Shown: positions 16,618 to 25,696, counted from the first letter of the stretch. The stretch: 64,000 nt of DNA from an uncultured Prevotella sp. (GCA_900316015.1 ONBG01000006.1:1-64000), one strand, 5' to 3'. Notes: generated by a model from the sequence alone, not told the origin. A program made the numbers and translations.

Positions 16618-17409
16618 CTACCAAGAACCACCAGCACCTCCGCCACCAAAGCTTCCGCCACCAAAGCCACCGAAGCCGCCACCGAAACCGCCGCCAGTAC
16701 TGCCTCCAAAGCCTCGACCACCGCCCCATCCCGGTCCGAAGAAGATCGGTCCAAAGGTACGGGTACTTTGGTCATTGCGGATTTTCCCACTTCCTCCACC
16801 ATTCTGATTGCGGTTGACGGTATAGATCAAGAATCCGATAAAGAGCACGAAAGCCAACAGACCGATTGCTGTCCCGATCTCATCATCACCGTCATCCATA
16901 TAAGTTTCCACATCGATATCCCCCTTGGCAAGGGGCATGAGGACATGCAACGCGGCCCATATACCACCACTATAATCACCCTTCTTGAAATAAGGGATCA
17001 TCTCTTGGTTGACGATCCTAAAGCAAAGCGCGTCTGGCAGAGCACCTTCCAACCCATATCCCGTTGCAATGAATGCCTGTCCATTGCTATCTTGCGTCTT
17101 CGGCTTGACCAAGATCACCACTCCACTGTTATATTTTTTGTTGCCCACGCCCCATTTCTGACCTAATCGCTGGGCATAGTCAGCCTTGTCATACCCCCCA
17201 AGGTCGCTGACCGTGACCACAACGATTTGGTTTGAGGTGTTCCTTGCAAACGCCTCAAGGGTATCCTCCATGGCAGAACGGTCATTGATCACACCCGCCA
17301 GGTCGTTCACGAGACGAGGTGGATTAGGGCGGTCAGGGATTTGTGCCATCATCCTTACGGACAAGAGGGCAACCATCAAGAGCAAATACAAACGGCTACG
17401 CATCTTCAT
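16618..17409 (-). CDS. Secreted TPM-domain protein with Gly-rich tail
   Basis: A 263-residue membrane-associated TPM (YgcG-like) protein. A signal peptide (RLYLLLMVALLSVRMMAQ) precedes RPNPPRLVNDLAGVI, the usual TPM start. The TPM domain (about 35-165) contains NQIVVVTVSDLGGYD and ATGYGLEGALPD. A membrane segment (GTAIGLLAFVLFIGFLIY) follows, then a glycine/phenylalanine-rich tail ending GGAGGSW. TPM proteins are variously linked to photosystem repair, phosphatase activity and envelope stress; function here is not known. It is the third gene of a lemA-TPM-TPM operon. The start is placed at 17409, overlapping the end of the preceding gene; 17421 and 17403 are alternatives. Confidence 0.82.
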   Translation of the reverse strand: MKMRSRLYLLLMVALLSVRMMAQIPDRPNPPRLVNDLAGVINDRSAMEDTLEAFARNTSNQIVVVTVSDLGGYDKADYAQRLGQKWGVGNKKYNSGVVILVKPKTQDSNGQAFIATGYGLEGALPDALCFRIVNQEMIPYFKKGDYSGGIWAALHVLMPLAKGDIDVETYMDDGDDEIGTAIGLLAFVLFIGFLIYTVNRNQNGGGSGKIRNDQSTRTFGPIFFGPGWGGGRGFGGSTGGGFGGGFGGFGGGSFGGGGAGGSW

Positions 17410-17845
17410 AACTGATCTCATTACTTAGTTCATTCCGGTCGGAAGGATCGGCAGGAAAATATCGGGAAAGACTGTTGCCGATCAGGGAGATCGCCTCGCA
17501 CAGTCCGTCAGCGTGCCTACCGGATGCGAATGCCGACCCTAACAGGTCCTTAGCCTGGTCCCAGAAATTTATAGGCACCAACTGATTGATGCCTAAGTCA
17601 CCAATAATGGCAAACTTCCTCGACTGGTAGGCGATGAAAATCAACACTGCATTACGACGTTCCGTATGGTAGAGACGCAACTTTTGAAACACGTTCACCG
17701 CCCGTTTCAAGGGATCGCCACTGCATTTAGGCGTGATATGAACGACAATCTCGCCTGAAGTATGCCGTTCTGCCTGTGCGATCGCATCCACGATGCGGTG
17801 CTGTTCCGTGGAAGAAAGGAAATCAGTCAGTGCCATTTCATTCAT
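17396..17845 (-). CDS. Cytosolic TPM-domain protein
   Basis: A 149-residue protein with the TPM fold: IVDAIAQAERHTSGEIVVHI, then a segment like RRNAVLIFIAYQSRKFAIIGD and a helical end. There is no signal peptide or C-terminal tail, unlike the larger TPM protein encoded directly downstream. The start at 17845 overlaps the lemA stop by 8 bases; an ATG at 17836 is the alternative. The order lemA, short TPM, long TPM is common in Bacteroidetes and suggests the products work together at the envelope, though no biochemical role is established. Confidence 0.8.
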   Translation of the reverse strand: MNEMALTDFLSSTEQHRIVDAIAQAERHTSGEIVVHITPKCSGDPLKRAVNVFQKLRLYHTERRNAVLIFIAYQSRKFAIIGDLGINQLVPINFWDQAKDLLGSAFASGRHADGLCEAISLIGNSLSRYFPADPSDRNELSNEISYEDA

Positions 17846-18425
17846 CGAAACTAACCGTTGGAGCTTTGTCCGCGCCTGCCTGTGACTGGAAATATGGCTT
17901 CGTAGAGAATCCAAAGATGCCAGCAAAGATATTCGTTGGGAACTGGCGGACCTTCGTATTATACGATTGGGCTACCTCATTGAAGTTTCTGCGCTCAACC
18001 GTGATACGGTTCTCCGTACCTTCCAACTGAGCCTGCAGTTCCTTGAAGTTCTCGTTTGCTTTCAAGTCAGGGTATGATTCCTTGATGGCAAGCAATTTGC
18101 TCAAGGCACTTCCCAGCTCCCCTTGTACATCTTGGAACTTCTTCAGTGAAGCCTCATCAAGGTTATTTGCATCAATTTTCACGGATGTGGCATTGGCACG
18201 AGCCTGCACGACGCCTTCCAGCGTTTCCTTTTCGTGCTTGGCATAGCCTTTGACCGTAGCCACCAAGTTCGGGATCAGGTCGGCCCGACGCTGATAGACA
18301 TTCTCTACCTGAGCCCATGACGACTCTACTTTCTGCTGCTCTGCCACCAAACCATTGTATGCAGAGACAGCCCATGCCACCATCACGACAATGATGATAG
18401 CGACGATTGCTAACGTTTTCTTCAT
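17838..18425 (-). CDS. lemA: LemA family protein
   Basis: A 195-residue LemA-type protein. One N-terminal membrane segment (LAIVAIIIVVMVAWAVSAY) is followed by the LemA signature NGLVAEQQKVESSWAQVENV and QRRADLIPNLVATVKGYA, then a long helical coiled region ending with a family-typical C terminus (RQFPTNIFAGIFGFSTKPYF). The bulk is expected outside the cytoplasm as an elongated helical bundle. The start at 18425 (MKKTLAIV) is chosen over an ATG at 18449. It heads the operon with two TPM genes and has a -7 box at 18462-18469. Cellular function is not defined. Confidence 0.92.
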   Translation of the reverse strand: MKKTLAIVAIIIVVMVAWAVSAYNGLVAEQQKVESSWAQVENVYQRRADLIPNLVATVKGYAKHEKETLEGVVQARANATSVKIDANNLDEASLKKFQDVQGELGSALSKLLAIKESYPDLKANENFKELQAQLEGTENRITVERRNFNEVAQSYNTKVRQFPTNIFAGIFGFSTKPYFQSQAGADKAPTVSFDE

Positions 18426-18461
18426 ATAATCCTTATTCTTTGTGATCATTTTTCTCGTCTA

Positions 18462-18469
18462 CAAATATA
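18462..18469 (-). promoter_or_regulatory. -7 element of the lemA operon
   Basis: TAtaTTTG on the minus strand, 36 bases before the lemA ATG at 18425. Confidence 0.5.
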
Positions 18470-18643
18470 CGGAATTTCCCATAACCCGCCAACTTTCCCA
18501 ACCATTATTTTTGCCAAGCAGCACGGAATCAAGTCTCCGCAAGCATCGAAACCTTTCGTCGTCATGTGTTTCCCCATGCCCACCGTTGGGTTAACAAACA
18601 TCAATACGCGCCAGGAAAAACGCCATATTTGGAAAGAAAGTTG

Positions 18644-18651
18644 TATATTTG
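18644..18651 (+). promoter_or_regulatory. -7 element of the SDR gene
   Basis: TAtaTTTG lies 24 bases before the ATG at 18676. No TTTG is seen at the proper -33 spacing. Confidence 0.5.
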
Positions 18652-18675
18652 CAACCAATAAAAGAAGAAATCATC

Positions 18676-19437
18676 ATGACAAGAAAGAGAATTGCGCTGA
18701 TAACGGGTGCAACAAGTGGAATTGGGGCTGGATGCGCCAAGAAGTTTGCCCAAGGAGGATATGACCTGATCATTACGGCAAGGGATGCCCAGAAACTGCA
18801 AGCGATGAAAACGGATTTGGAATCTTATGGTTCGAAAGTGCTTACGCTTGCCTTTGACGTCAGGGACAGGGAAGCATGCCGCCATGCCGTGGCATCAATC
18901 CCGAAAGAATGGAAGGACATTGACGTCCTGATCAACAATGCTGGGTTAGCGAGAGGACTGGAACCAGAGTATGAAGGCAGCTTTGACGATTGGGACCAGA
19001 TGATCGACACCAATATCAAAGGATTGCTGAATATGACACGGATGATCGTGCCCGGAATGGTTGAGCGCAACCAAGGGCACATTATTAATATTGGATCCGT
19101 AGCAGGAGACGCAGCTTATGCTGGTGGGAATGTTTACTGCGCCACCAAGGCAGCCGTAAAAGCGATCACAGACGGTCTGCGCATCGACGTGGCACACACC
19201 GCCATCCGCGTAACGAATATCAAGCCCGGACTTGTGGAGACGAACTTCTCGAACATCCGCTTCCACGGTGACGAGCAACGTGCTGGAAAAGTGTACGAGG
19301 GCATCAAGCCCCTTACTGGGGATGACATCGGTGACGTAGCATTCTACGCAGCACAAGCACCTGCACATGTACAAATAGCCGAAGTGCTCGTGCTTGCTAC
19401 CCATCAGGCAAACGGAAGTGTCATCCACAGAGGTTAG
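18676..19437 (+). CDS. Short-chain dehydrogenase/reductase (YdfG-like)
   Basis: A 253-residue classical SDR. The Rossmann nucleotide-binding motif TGATSGIGAGCAKKF is at the N terminus; the following arginine (ITARD) suggests NADP(H). NNAGLARG stabilises the central sheet, and the catalytic Ser (INIGSVAGD) and Tyr-x-x-x-Lys (VYCATKAAV) are intact. The C-terminal KPGLVETNFSNIRF and PAHVQIAEVLVLATHQA resemble YdfG-type 3-hydroxy acid/L-allo-threonine dehydrogenases. The start at 18676 fits both the -7 box and the family N terminus. The mscS-like gene follows 46 bases downstream, so the two may be co-transcribed. Substrate is inferred. Confidence 0.88.
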   Translation: MTRKRIALITGATSGIGAGCAKKFAQGGYDLIITARDAQKLQAMKTDLESYGSKVLTLAFDVRDREACRHAVASIPKEWKDIDVLINNAGLARGLEPEYEGSFDDWDQMIDTNIKGLLNMTRMIVPGMVERNQGHIINIGSVAGDAAYAGGNVYCATKAAVKAITDGLRIDVAHTAIRVTNIKPGLVETNFSNIRFHGDEQRAGKVYEGIKPLTGDDIGDVAFYAAQAPAHVQIAEVLVLATHQANGSVIHRG

Positions 19438-19483
19438 TCGCCCCTAACGACAGGAAGAGAACAGTCATCAAGAATCGGGAGTC

Positions 19484-21922
19484 ATGAAAAGAAAGTCTAT
19501 ACTGATCATCCTCTGGATGGTCTTTTGCGCCATTCCTTCTCACGCTGTATTGAAAGAGAAGGATATCAGTAGTACGCTATCCATCCTCCGCACGGAGCTG
19601 ACCAACTACCATATGGAACTGGAACGGCAGTCGGGAATGATGCAAGCGCAACAAGAACGCGTCAGGACCAATATCATGCAAGTACTGAACCAGAGTAACC
19701 AAAACTCTCTGATGCTATACTCGCAGAAAGAGGATTATATCTTCGACCTGACGTACGCCTGTCATGAGGCTACAGAACAATACCATCGCTTCCAAAGTCA
19801 GGTGATGCCGTTCAATGAGTATATCCAAAAGAACCGGACAGAATTAGCACGCTATGACAGCCTGATCCAAAACCTGAGCATGATGCCTCCCCAGATGCTT
19901 CCTGCCAAAGCCCAGATCGACAGGAACGTTTGCCTCACGCTTGCCATCAATATTTACCACACGCTCAAGCAGAACAACGAGCAGATGGCTGAGTATATTA
20001 CCTACTATAGGATGGCTTCCAATCACCTGAAGGAACTCAACGACTATGCCAACAAACGATATAGTGAGATCCAGAACAGTATCTTCAGGAATGGCGGTGA
20101 CAACTACTTCAAGATCTTGTCGCAACTGAGGTCGAACCTCCAGCAAACAGAAGAGACGGTGACCAGCAAGTACAAGCCCAAAGGAAAAGTCATGTCACAA
20201 TGGGACTCAAGGATGATCCTGGTCTTGTTTGGCAGTATCCTCGTCTACGGGATCATTGCTGTACTGCTCAACCTTTTGGTCATTCGTATCATCGTATCTC
20301 GGCTAATCAAACTGGATCGATTCAAGTCGCGCGAGGAATCCTTCCTCGCAAAGCGCACTTGCATCATCATGGCAACTACAGTCGTTACCTTTGCGGCCAT
20401 CCTGGGAGCCCTCAGTCTCACGGTCAACCAGAACTTCTTCATCATGGCAAGTGGGCTGCTGATGGAGTTCACTTGGCTGTTGGGAGTAATCTTGATATCC
20501 CTATTGCTCCGGTTGGATGCCTCTCAGATCAAGAGTGCTTTCCGTATCTATTCCCCATTGATGGTTGTAGGGTTCATTGTCATCTCATTCCGAATCATCC
20601 TGATCCCAAATGACTTGGTGAACCTGGTCTTTCCACCCATCCTGTTGCTCTGCAGTATCTGGCAATGGAGAGTCATCAAACGGTACGGAGACAATATTCC
20701 GAAGAGCGATGTCTTCTATACTTACATGTCACTCTTCGTATTCGTAGCATCCGTGATCTGTTCTTGGATCGGCTATACGCTATTAAGCGTGCAGCTCCTG
20801 ATCTGGTGGATCATGCAGCTGACTTGTATCCTGACCATTACTTGCGTCAGTGGATGGCTCCGGCAGTTCGCTGAAAAGAGGAAGTTAGGTGACCGTCCCA
20901 TTACAGGAAGATGGTTCTTTAACTTGGTTAAAAACGTGATGCTGCCTGTCTTAGGAGTCCTCTCCATCCTTCTGTCCATCTATTGGGCAGCAGATGTCTT
21001 CAACTTGAGCGACACCACCAAGATGGTATTCCGTCAGCGTTTCATCAATTCGAACAACTTCCAATTGAGCATCTTCAATATATGTCAGGTGGTAATTCTC
21101 TATTTCATCTTCCAATACCTCAACAAAACCATCAAGGAATTCGTCAAGTATCACTTCGATAAAGTAGACCGGCGTACAGCTGCAAGCCGCAATACGATGG
21201 CAAAGAATGTCATACAAATCATCGTATGGGGTATCTGGTTGATCATCAGCCTGAGCATCTGTCATGTGAGCAACACTTGGTTGGTTGTCATCTCCGGGGG
21301 TCTTTCCACAGGTGTCGGTTTTGCATCGAAGGACATCCTTGAGAATATTTACTACGGCATCTCACTGATGACGGGTCGAGTGAAGGTAGGTGACTATATA
21401 GAATGCGACGGCACCCGTGGACGTGTCAGCTCCATTTCCTACACTTCTACCATGCTTGACACCATTGACGGCAGTGTGATTGCATTCCAAAACAGTCAGC
21501 TTTTCACGAAGAACTACAAGAACCTGACCCGCAACCATGGCTATGAACTTGCAATCATTCCGGTAGGCATTGCCTATGGCAGCAACATCAAAGAAGTAAA
21601 AGAAATGCTGATTGATGCCATCAATCAATTAGACTGCCGCGACAAGAAGAAGGAAGTGAAGGTCATTCTCTCCAATTTCGGTGATAACAGCGTTGACTTG
21701 AAAGTACTTGTATGGGTGCCCGTCCTGACACATGCCTATGCAGAAGGAGACATCAAGGAAGTCATTTACGATACCTTGAACGCCCACCACATTGAGATCC
21801 CCTTCCCACAGCGCGACCTTCATATCATTCCTACGGATCCTTCCACGGCAGGCAATAGCCTTCCATTATCTGACGACGCGAAGCTCACGGAAGAGGAAAA
21901 GACCGCATTGCGCAAAGGATAG
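19484..21922 (+). CDS. Large MscS-family mechanosensitive channel
   Basis: An 812-residue channel protein. A signal peptide (about 1-21) is followed by a predicted helical, coiled-coil periplasmic region (about 25-240, DISSTLSILRTELTNYHMELE). Many membrane segments span about 250-600, and the MscS core follows: the pore-lining helix GGLSTGVGFASKDILENIYYGI, then the beta domain VKVGDYIECDGTRGRVSSI and the C-terminal cage (about 680-790). Such channels open under membrane tension and release solutes after osmotic downshock. The size and extended periplasmic part resemble MscK/MscM-type rather than small MscS. It follows the SDR gene by 46 bases. Confidence 0.9.
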   Translation: MKRKSILIILWMVFCAIPSHAVLKEKDISSTLSILRTELTNYHMELERQSGMMQAQQERVRTNIMQVLNQSNQNSLMLYSQKEDYIFDLTYACHEATEQYHRFQSQVMPFNEYIQKNRTELARYDSLIQNLSMMPPQMLPAKAQIDRNVCLTLAINIYHTLKQNNEQMAEYITYYRMASNHLKELNDYANKRYSEIQNSIFRNGGDNYFKILSQLRSNLQQTEETVTSKYKPKGKVMSQWDSRMILVLFGSILVYGIIAVLLNLLVIRIIVSRLIKLDRFKSREESFLAKRTCIIMATTVVTFAAILGALSLTVNQNFFIMASGLLMEFTWLLGVILISLLLRLDASQIKSAFRIYSPLMVVGFIVISFRIILIPNDLVNLVFPPILLLCSIWQWRVIKRYGDNIPKSDVFYTYMSLFVFVASVICSWIGYTLLSVQLLIWWIMQLTCILTITCVSGWLRQFAEKRKLGDRPITGRWFFNLVKNVMLPVLGVLSILLSIYWAADVFNLSDTTKMVFRQRFINSNNFQLSIFNICQVVILYFIFQYLNKTIKEFVKYHFDKVDRRTAASRNTMAKNVIQIIVWGIWLIISLSICHVSNTWLVVISGGLSTGVGFASKDILENIYYGISLMTGRVKVGDYIECDGTRGRVSSISYTSTMLDTIDGSVIAFQNSQLFTKNYKNLTRNHGYELAIIPVGIAYGSNIKEVKEMLIDAINQLDCRDKKKEVKVILSNFGDNSVDLKVLVWVPVLTHAYAEGDIKEVIYDTLNAHHIEIPFPQRDLHIIPTDPSTAGNSLPLSDDAKLTEEEKTALRKG

Positions 21923-22007
21923 TCGATTCCAACAGGGAAAGAAGTACCGTTTTCGAGAAAGACAAGTGAATAACTGTTAATTGCTTGCCTTTCTTGCTAA
22001 TTTTGAT

Positions 22008-22015
22008 TACTTTTG
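22008..22015 (+). promoter_or_regulatory. Promoter -7 element of the kdsA operon
   Basis: TActTTTG, with a weak CTTG at 21984-21987 20 bases upstream. The resulting transcript start supports translation from the ATG at 22037 and excludes the in-frame TTG at 22013, which lies inside the box. Confidence 0.58.
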
Positions 22016-22036
22016 TACGATATAAACAATAGAAGC

Positions 22037-22789
22037 ATGCAACCAGTATTTATTGCAGGACCTTGCGTCATCGAATCGGCGGGACTCTTAGAAACCGTAG
22101 CACAAAAGCTTGTAGAAATCAATGCCCACTTGGGGATTGACATCATCTTCAAGGCATCCTTTGACAAGGCGAACAGGACTTCGATCCATTCCTTCCGTGG
22201 TCCAGGGATGGAGAAAGGATTGCAAATGTTACAAGACATCAAGGACAAATATGGGCTGCGGGTACTGACTGACATTCATGAGAGTTATCAGGCAGGACCT
22301 GTAGGGCAAGTCGTTGACGTGATACAAATCCCCGCTTTCCTGTGCCGGCAAACCGACTTGCTGATCGCAGCGGCCAAGACAGGGAAGACCATCAACATAA
22401 AAAAGGCACAGTTTCTCAGTGGCAGGGATATGAGGTATCCCGTTGAGAAAGCATTGGACAGCGGTGCTCGGGAAGTATGGCTTACAGAAAGGGGCAACTG
22501 CTTCGGGTACAACAATCTCGTTGTTGACTTCCGGAACATACCTGATATGAAAGAAATCGTCAACACCGTCATCATGGATTGTACCCATAGTGTGCAACGT
22601 CCAGGGGCTGGAAATGGGAAGACCAGTGGAGACCGACGCTTTGTCCCTTCCATGGCATTGGCTGCCAAGGCATTTGGGGCAACAGGATACTTCTTTGAAG
22701 TGCATCCCGACCCTGACCAAGGACTAAGCGATGCAGCAAACATGCTGGAATTAGACCACTTAGAGGATTTAGTAAGACAACTCATTTAG
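22037..22789 (+). CDS. kdsA: 3-deoxy-8-phosphooctulonate synthase
   Basis: A 250-residue KdsA that condenses arabinose 5-phosphate with phosphoenolpyruvate to give Kdo 8-phosphate, a precursor of the lipopolysaccharide inner core. Family motifs are FIAGPCVIES, FKASFDKANRTS, GLRVLTDIHE, DVIQIPAFLCRQTDLL, IKKAQFLSG and the C-terminal FFEVHPDPDQGLSDAANML. Cys in AGPCVIE suggests the metal-dependent class. The start is set by the promoter at 22008-22015. kdsD follows 13 bases later, giving two consecutive steps of Kdo synthesis in one operon. Confidence 0.97.
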   Translation: MQPVFIAGPCVIESAGLLETVAQKLVEINAHLGIDIIFKASFDKANRTSIHSFRGPGMEKGLQMLQDIKDKYGLRVLTDIHESYQAGPVGQVVDVIQIPAFLCRQTDLLIAAAKTGKTINIKKAQFLSGRDMRYPVEKALDSGAREVWLTERGNCFGYNNLVVDFRNIPDMKEIVNTVIMDCTHSVQRPGAGNGKTSGDRRFVPSMALAAKAFGATGYFFEVHPDPDQGLSDAANMLELDHLEDLVRQLI

Positions 22790-22802
22790 CAACAGAAACG
22801 AA

Positions 22803-23777
22803 ATGAACAATAATGCGATTGAACGGCTAAGGCAGGTAAAGGAATATGCAACAGGGTGCTTCAAAGACGAAGCCGGTGCCATCCTTGACCTGATACCCCA
22901 ATTGGATGACAACTTTGAGAAAGCCGTTGAGATGATGTATAATTGCCATGGCAAGATTATCGTGACAGGCGTTGGAAAGAGTGGGAATGTTGGGGCGAAG
23001 ATCGCCGCTACTCTATCCAGTACCGGAACCCCAGCTTTTTATATCAACCCTTTGGACGTCTATCATGGCGACTTAGGCGTCATGACGCCTGACGATATCG
23101 TATTGGCACTAAGCAATTCCGGACAGACGGATGAACTATTGCGCTTTATTCCCATCGTTCTTCACATGCATGTCCCCATTATCTCTATGACGGGAAACGA
23201 GAACTCATTGCTGGCCAAATACAGCAACGTGCATATCAAGGTCTGGGTAAAGAAAGAAGCCTGTCCCCTCAACTTAGCTCCTACAAGTAGCACGACAGCC
23301 GCCATGGCCATGGGCGATGCACTTGCCATTGCCCTGATGCACGTCAGGGACTTCAAGCCTAAGGACTTCGCGCAATTCCATCCTGGGGGAGAGTTAGGCA
23401 AGCGACTGCTCACGACTGCAGAAGATGTCATGCGATCGGACGATCTACCCATTATCCCACAGGAAATGCACTTGGGAGAAGCCATTATCCACGTCAGCAA
23501 AGGCAAGCTTGGATTGGGCGTGTCCCTGAAAAACGGCAAAGTGATTGGACTGATCACAGACGGAGACATTCGACGGGCTATGGAAAAATGGCAAGCCCAA
23601 TTCTTCGATAAAACCGTCAGTGACATCATGACACGGACGCCTAAGACCGTTGGTCCGTCTACCAAGATCACTGAAATACAAAAGGTCATGAATAAATACA
23701 AGATCCATACGGTTCTCGTAACCGATAAGGACAATCATTTGTTAGGAGTCGTTGACCATTACTCCTGCATGATTTAA
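22803..23777 (+). CDS. kdsD: Arabinose-5-phosphate isomerase (KpsF/GutQ family)
   Basis: A 324-residue sugar isomerase converting ribulose 5-phosphate to arabinose 5-phosphate, the substrate of KdsA encoded just upstream. The N-terminal SIS domain (about 30-180) shows IVTGVGKSGNVGAKIAATLSS, the site segment LALSNSGQTDEL and TSSTTAAMAMGDALAIAL. Two CBS domains follow (about 205-324; KLGLGVSLKNGKVIGLITDGDIRRA and HTVLVTDKDNHLLGVVD). Length and domain order are those of housekeeping KdsD. Confidence 0.96.
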   Translation: MNNNAIERLRQVKEYATGCFKDEAGAILDLIPQLDDNFEKAVEMMYNCHGKIIVTGVGKSGNVGAKIAATLSSTGTPAFYINPLDVYHGDLGVMTPDDIVLALSNSGQTDELLRFIPIVLHMHVPIISMTGNENSLLAKYSNVHIKVWVKKEACPLNLAPTSSTTAAMAMGDALAIALMHVRDFKPKDFAQFHPGGELGKRLLTTAEDVMRSDDLPIIPQEMHLGEAIIHVSKGKLGLGVSLKNGKVIGLITDGDIRRAMEKWQAQFFDKTVSDIMTRTPKTVGPSTKITEIQKVMNKYKIHTVLVTDKDNHLLGVVDHYSCMI

Positions 23778-23796
23778 TCCCCACTATTATGGGGAT
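23777..23796 (+). promoter_or_regulatory. Intercistronic hairpin between kdsD and the PLD-family gene
   Basis: ATCCCCA (23777-23783) pairs with TGGGGAT (23790-23796) around a 6-base loop. No T tract follows, so it may modulate expression of the downstream genes rather than end the transcript. Confidence 0.35.
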
Positions 23797-23823
23797 CGAA
23801 CCCTATTTGAAAAGATAAGAAAC

Positions 23824-25086
23824 GTGAGAAAAATTGAGAGTCTGATCTTTTTGTTGTTCGCATGCATCAATATACATGCCCAGATGAGTGACTCCCTCCT
23901 TGTCAACCAGATGAGGAAGGCGGGAATTTCATTCTCCAATGACAATTCCGTTACCCTGTTCATGAATGGGCAGCAAAAATTCGATGATATGTTCCAAGCC
24001 ATTCGGGATGCCAGGCAAAGTGTCCATTTGGAATATTTCAATTTCCGCAACGACTCAATTGCCAGACTTCTCTTTGACCTCCTTGCTGAAAAAGCAAAAG
24101 AAGGCGTTGAGGTTAGAGCCCTTTTCGACTCCTTCGGAAACTCTTCCAATAACCGCCCGTTAAAGAAAAGGCATCTCCGGGAATTAAGGAAAAAAGGCAT
24201 TCAAATTGATGAGTTCGACCCTATCCGCTTCCCATGGATCAACCATGTTTTCAGCCGTGATCACCGGAAAATCGTCATCATCGATGGGAAGATCGCCTAT
24301 ACTGGAGGAATGAACGTTGCGGACTATTATATCAAAGGCACGAAACAAGTGGGTTCTTGGAGAGATATGCACTGTAGGATCGAAGGCCATGAGGTAAACA
24401 CTCTTCAAAAGATCTTCCTCCGTACCTGGAAGAAAGTCACCCACCAGGATGTACATGGCGCATCATATTACCGAGGATTTACAACCCCGAAATATTTCGT
24501 GGGGCTCAAGCCTGATACTTGCTCCACGGCAGGGCACAAGATGGTGGGCATTATCAACCGAGAGCCCCGTACCTCCAATGAGATCATCCGCAAATTCTAT
24601 ACGGATGCCATCAACGATGCCCAGGACAGCATTAAGATTGTAAACCCATACCTTACACTGAACCCTACTCTTAAGAAAGCATTGAGAAAAGCCGTAGAAA
24701 GAGGAGTGAAAGTGGAGATCATGGTGTCCACTCACAGTGATATCCCTCTTACGCCGGATTGCGTCTTCTATGTGGTACACAAGCTGATGAAGAGAGGCGT
24801 TAAGGTATGGATGTATAAACCCGGCTTCCATCACACGAAAGTGATGATGGTTGATGGTAAGTTCTGTACAGTGGGCAGCGCTAACCTCAATGCCAGAAGC
24901 CTCAGGTGGGACTATGAGGAAAATGCTGTCATCATCGACCCCAGGACAACAAAAGAATTATCGGATATGTTCGAGCGTGACAAAAAGGACAGTTTCCTTC
25001 TCACGCCAGAAACCTGGAATGAATTCCGCACCGGCAAGCAAAAGTTTATCGGGTGGTTTGCTCATCTCTTAACCCCATTTTTATAA
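23824..25086 (+). CDS. Phospholipase D / cardiolipin synthase-like protein with signal peptide
   Basis: A 420-residue member of the PLD superfamily with two HKD motifs, HRKIVIID (near 150) and HTKVMMVD (near 340), each followed by the usual GG/GSAN segments (TGGMNVADYY, VGSANLNARS). This is the layout of cardiolipin synthases, which join two phosphatidyl groups. Unlike typical Cls, there are no N-terminal membrane helices but a signal-like sequence (IESLIFLLFACINIHAQ), so the enzyme may act in the periplasm. The start codon is GTG at 23824. It sits between kdsD and a LuxR-type gene, 4 bases before the latter. Substrate could differ from phosphatidylglycerol. Confidence 0.85.
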   Translation: MRKIESLIFLLFACINIHAQMSDSLLVNQMRKAGISFSNDNSVTLFMNGQQKFDDMFQAIRDARQSVHLEYFNFRNDSIARLLFDLLAEKAKEGVEVRALFDSFGNSSNNRPLKKRHLRELRKKGIQIDEFDPIRFPWINHVFSRDHRKIVIIDGKIAYTGGMNVADYYIKGTKQVGSWRDMHCRIEGHEVNTLQKIFLRTWKKVTHQDVHGASYYRGFTTPKYFVGLKPDTCSTAGHKMVGIINREPRTSNEIIRKFYTDAINDAQDSIKIVNPYLTLNPTLKKALRKAVERGVKVEIMVSTHSDIPLTPDCVFYVVHKLMKRGVKVWMYKPGFHHTKVMMVDGKFCTVGSANLNARSLRWDYEENAVIIDPRTTKELSDMFERDKKDSFLLTPETWNEFRTGKQKFIGWFAHLLTPFL

Positions 25087-25090
25087 CGAT

Positions 25091-25687
25091 ATGTGTAAAG
25101 ACAATCATAAACCTCTCATTGCTATTGTGGACAACAACACCTTAGCAGCTATCGGATTAAAGCAGATCTTACAGAATGTGATGCCCATCATGGAGATCAG
25201 GACCTTTTATTCCCTGACGGAATTGAAGGATCATCATCCCGACCGTTTTTTCCATTACTTCGTGTCGACAAGCGTAGTCCTGTCCGATCGGCAATTCTTT
25301 TTAGAAAGACGCCAGAAGACCATCGTCCTGACACTCTCACGAACCAACCAGCTCAGCGACTTCCATTGCATCCCCGTGAATGTCAGCGAGGAACAGTTAG
25401 TGAAATCCCTGCTCGTCTTAGAACAGTATGGTCATGCCCATGGCAAGAACCTTCCCCCTATGCCTTCAATCCTGAAAAAGAAGATACTCTCCGACCGCGA
25501 GATAGAAGTGCTAAGCCTTATTGTCAGAGGATGTATCAATAAGGAAATTGCGGATAAGTTGAATATCGGACTCACAACGGTCATATCGCACAGAAAGAAC
25601 ATCATGGAAAAGCTCGGAGTCAAAAGTGTCTCAGCACTTACAATCTATGCCGTGATGCATGGGTACGTGGATATTGACAAGATCTAA
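25091..25687 (+). CDS. LuxR-type regulator with degenerate receiver domain
   Basis: A 198-residue DNA-binding regulator. The N-terminal half begins like a receiver domain (IAIVDNNTLAAIGLKQIL), but I see no phospho-acceptor Asp at the place expected after the third strand (FHYFVSTSVVLS), so it is probably not phosphorylated conventionally. The C-terminal half is a LuxR/NarL helix-turn-helix (LSDREIEVLSLIVRG, NKEIADKLNIGLTTVISHRK, then KSVSALTIYAVMHGYV). Its HTH closely resembles that of the hemerythrin regulator encoded about 0.6 kb away. It begins 4 bases after the PLD-family gene and so is probably translated from the kdsA-kdsD-PLD transcript. Targets unknown. Confidence 0.82.
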   Translation: MCKDNHKPLIAIVDNNTLAAIGLKQILQNVMPIMEIRTFYSLTELKDHHPDRFFHYFVSTSVVLSDRQFFLERRQKTIVLTLSRTNQLSDFHCIPVNVSEEQLVKSLLVLEQYGHAHGKNLPPMPSILKKKILSDREIEVLSLIVRGCINKEIADKLNIGLTTVISHRKNIMEKLGVKSVSALTIYAVMHGYVDIDKI

Positions 25688-25696
25688 GATAATCGT

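Noticed and set aside
16574..16807. Proline-rich plus-strand open frame
   Set aside because: It is the antisense shadow of the Gly-rich tail of the TPM protein on the minus strand and has no start signals.
22013..22036. TTG start for kdsA
   Set aside because: The codon is inside the -7 promoter box; the ATG at 22037 gives the standard KdsA N terminus.
23777..23810. tRNA T-arm-like sequence on the minus strand (GGTTCGATCCCC)
   Set aside because: No acceptor, D or anticodon arms can be formed around it; it overlaps a small intercistronic hairpin between kdsD and the PLD-family gene.
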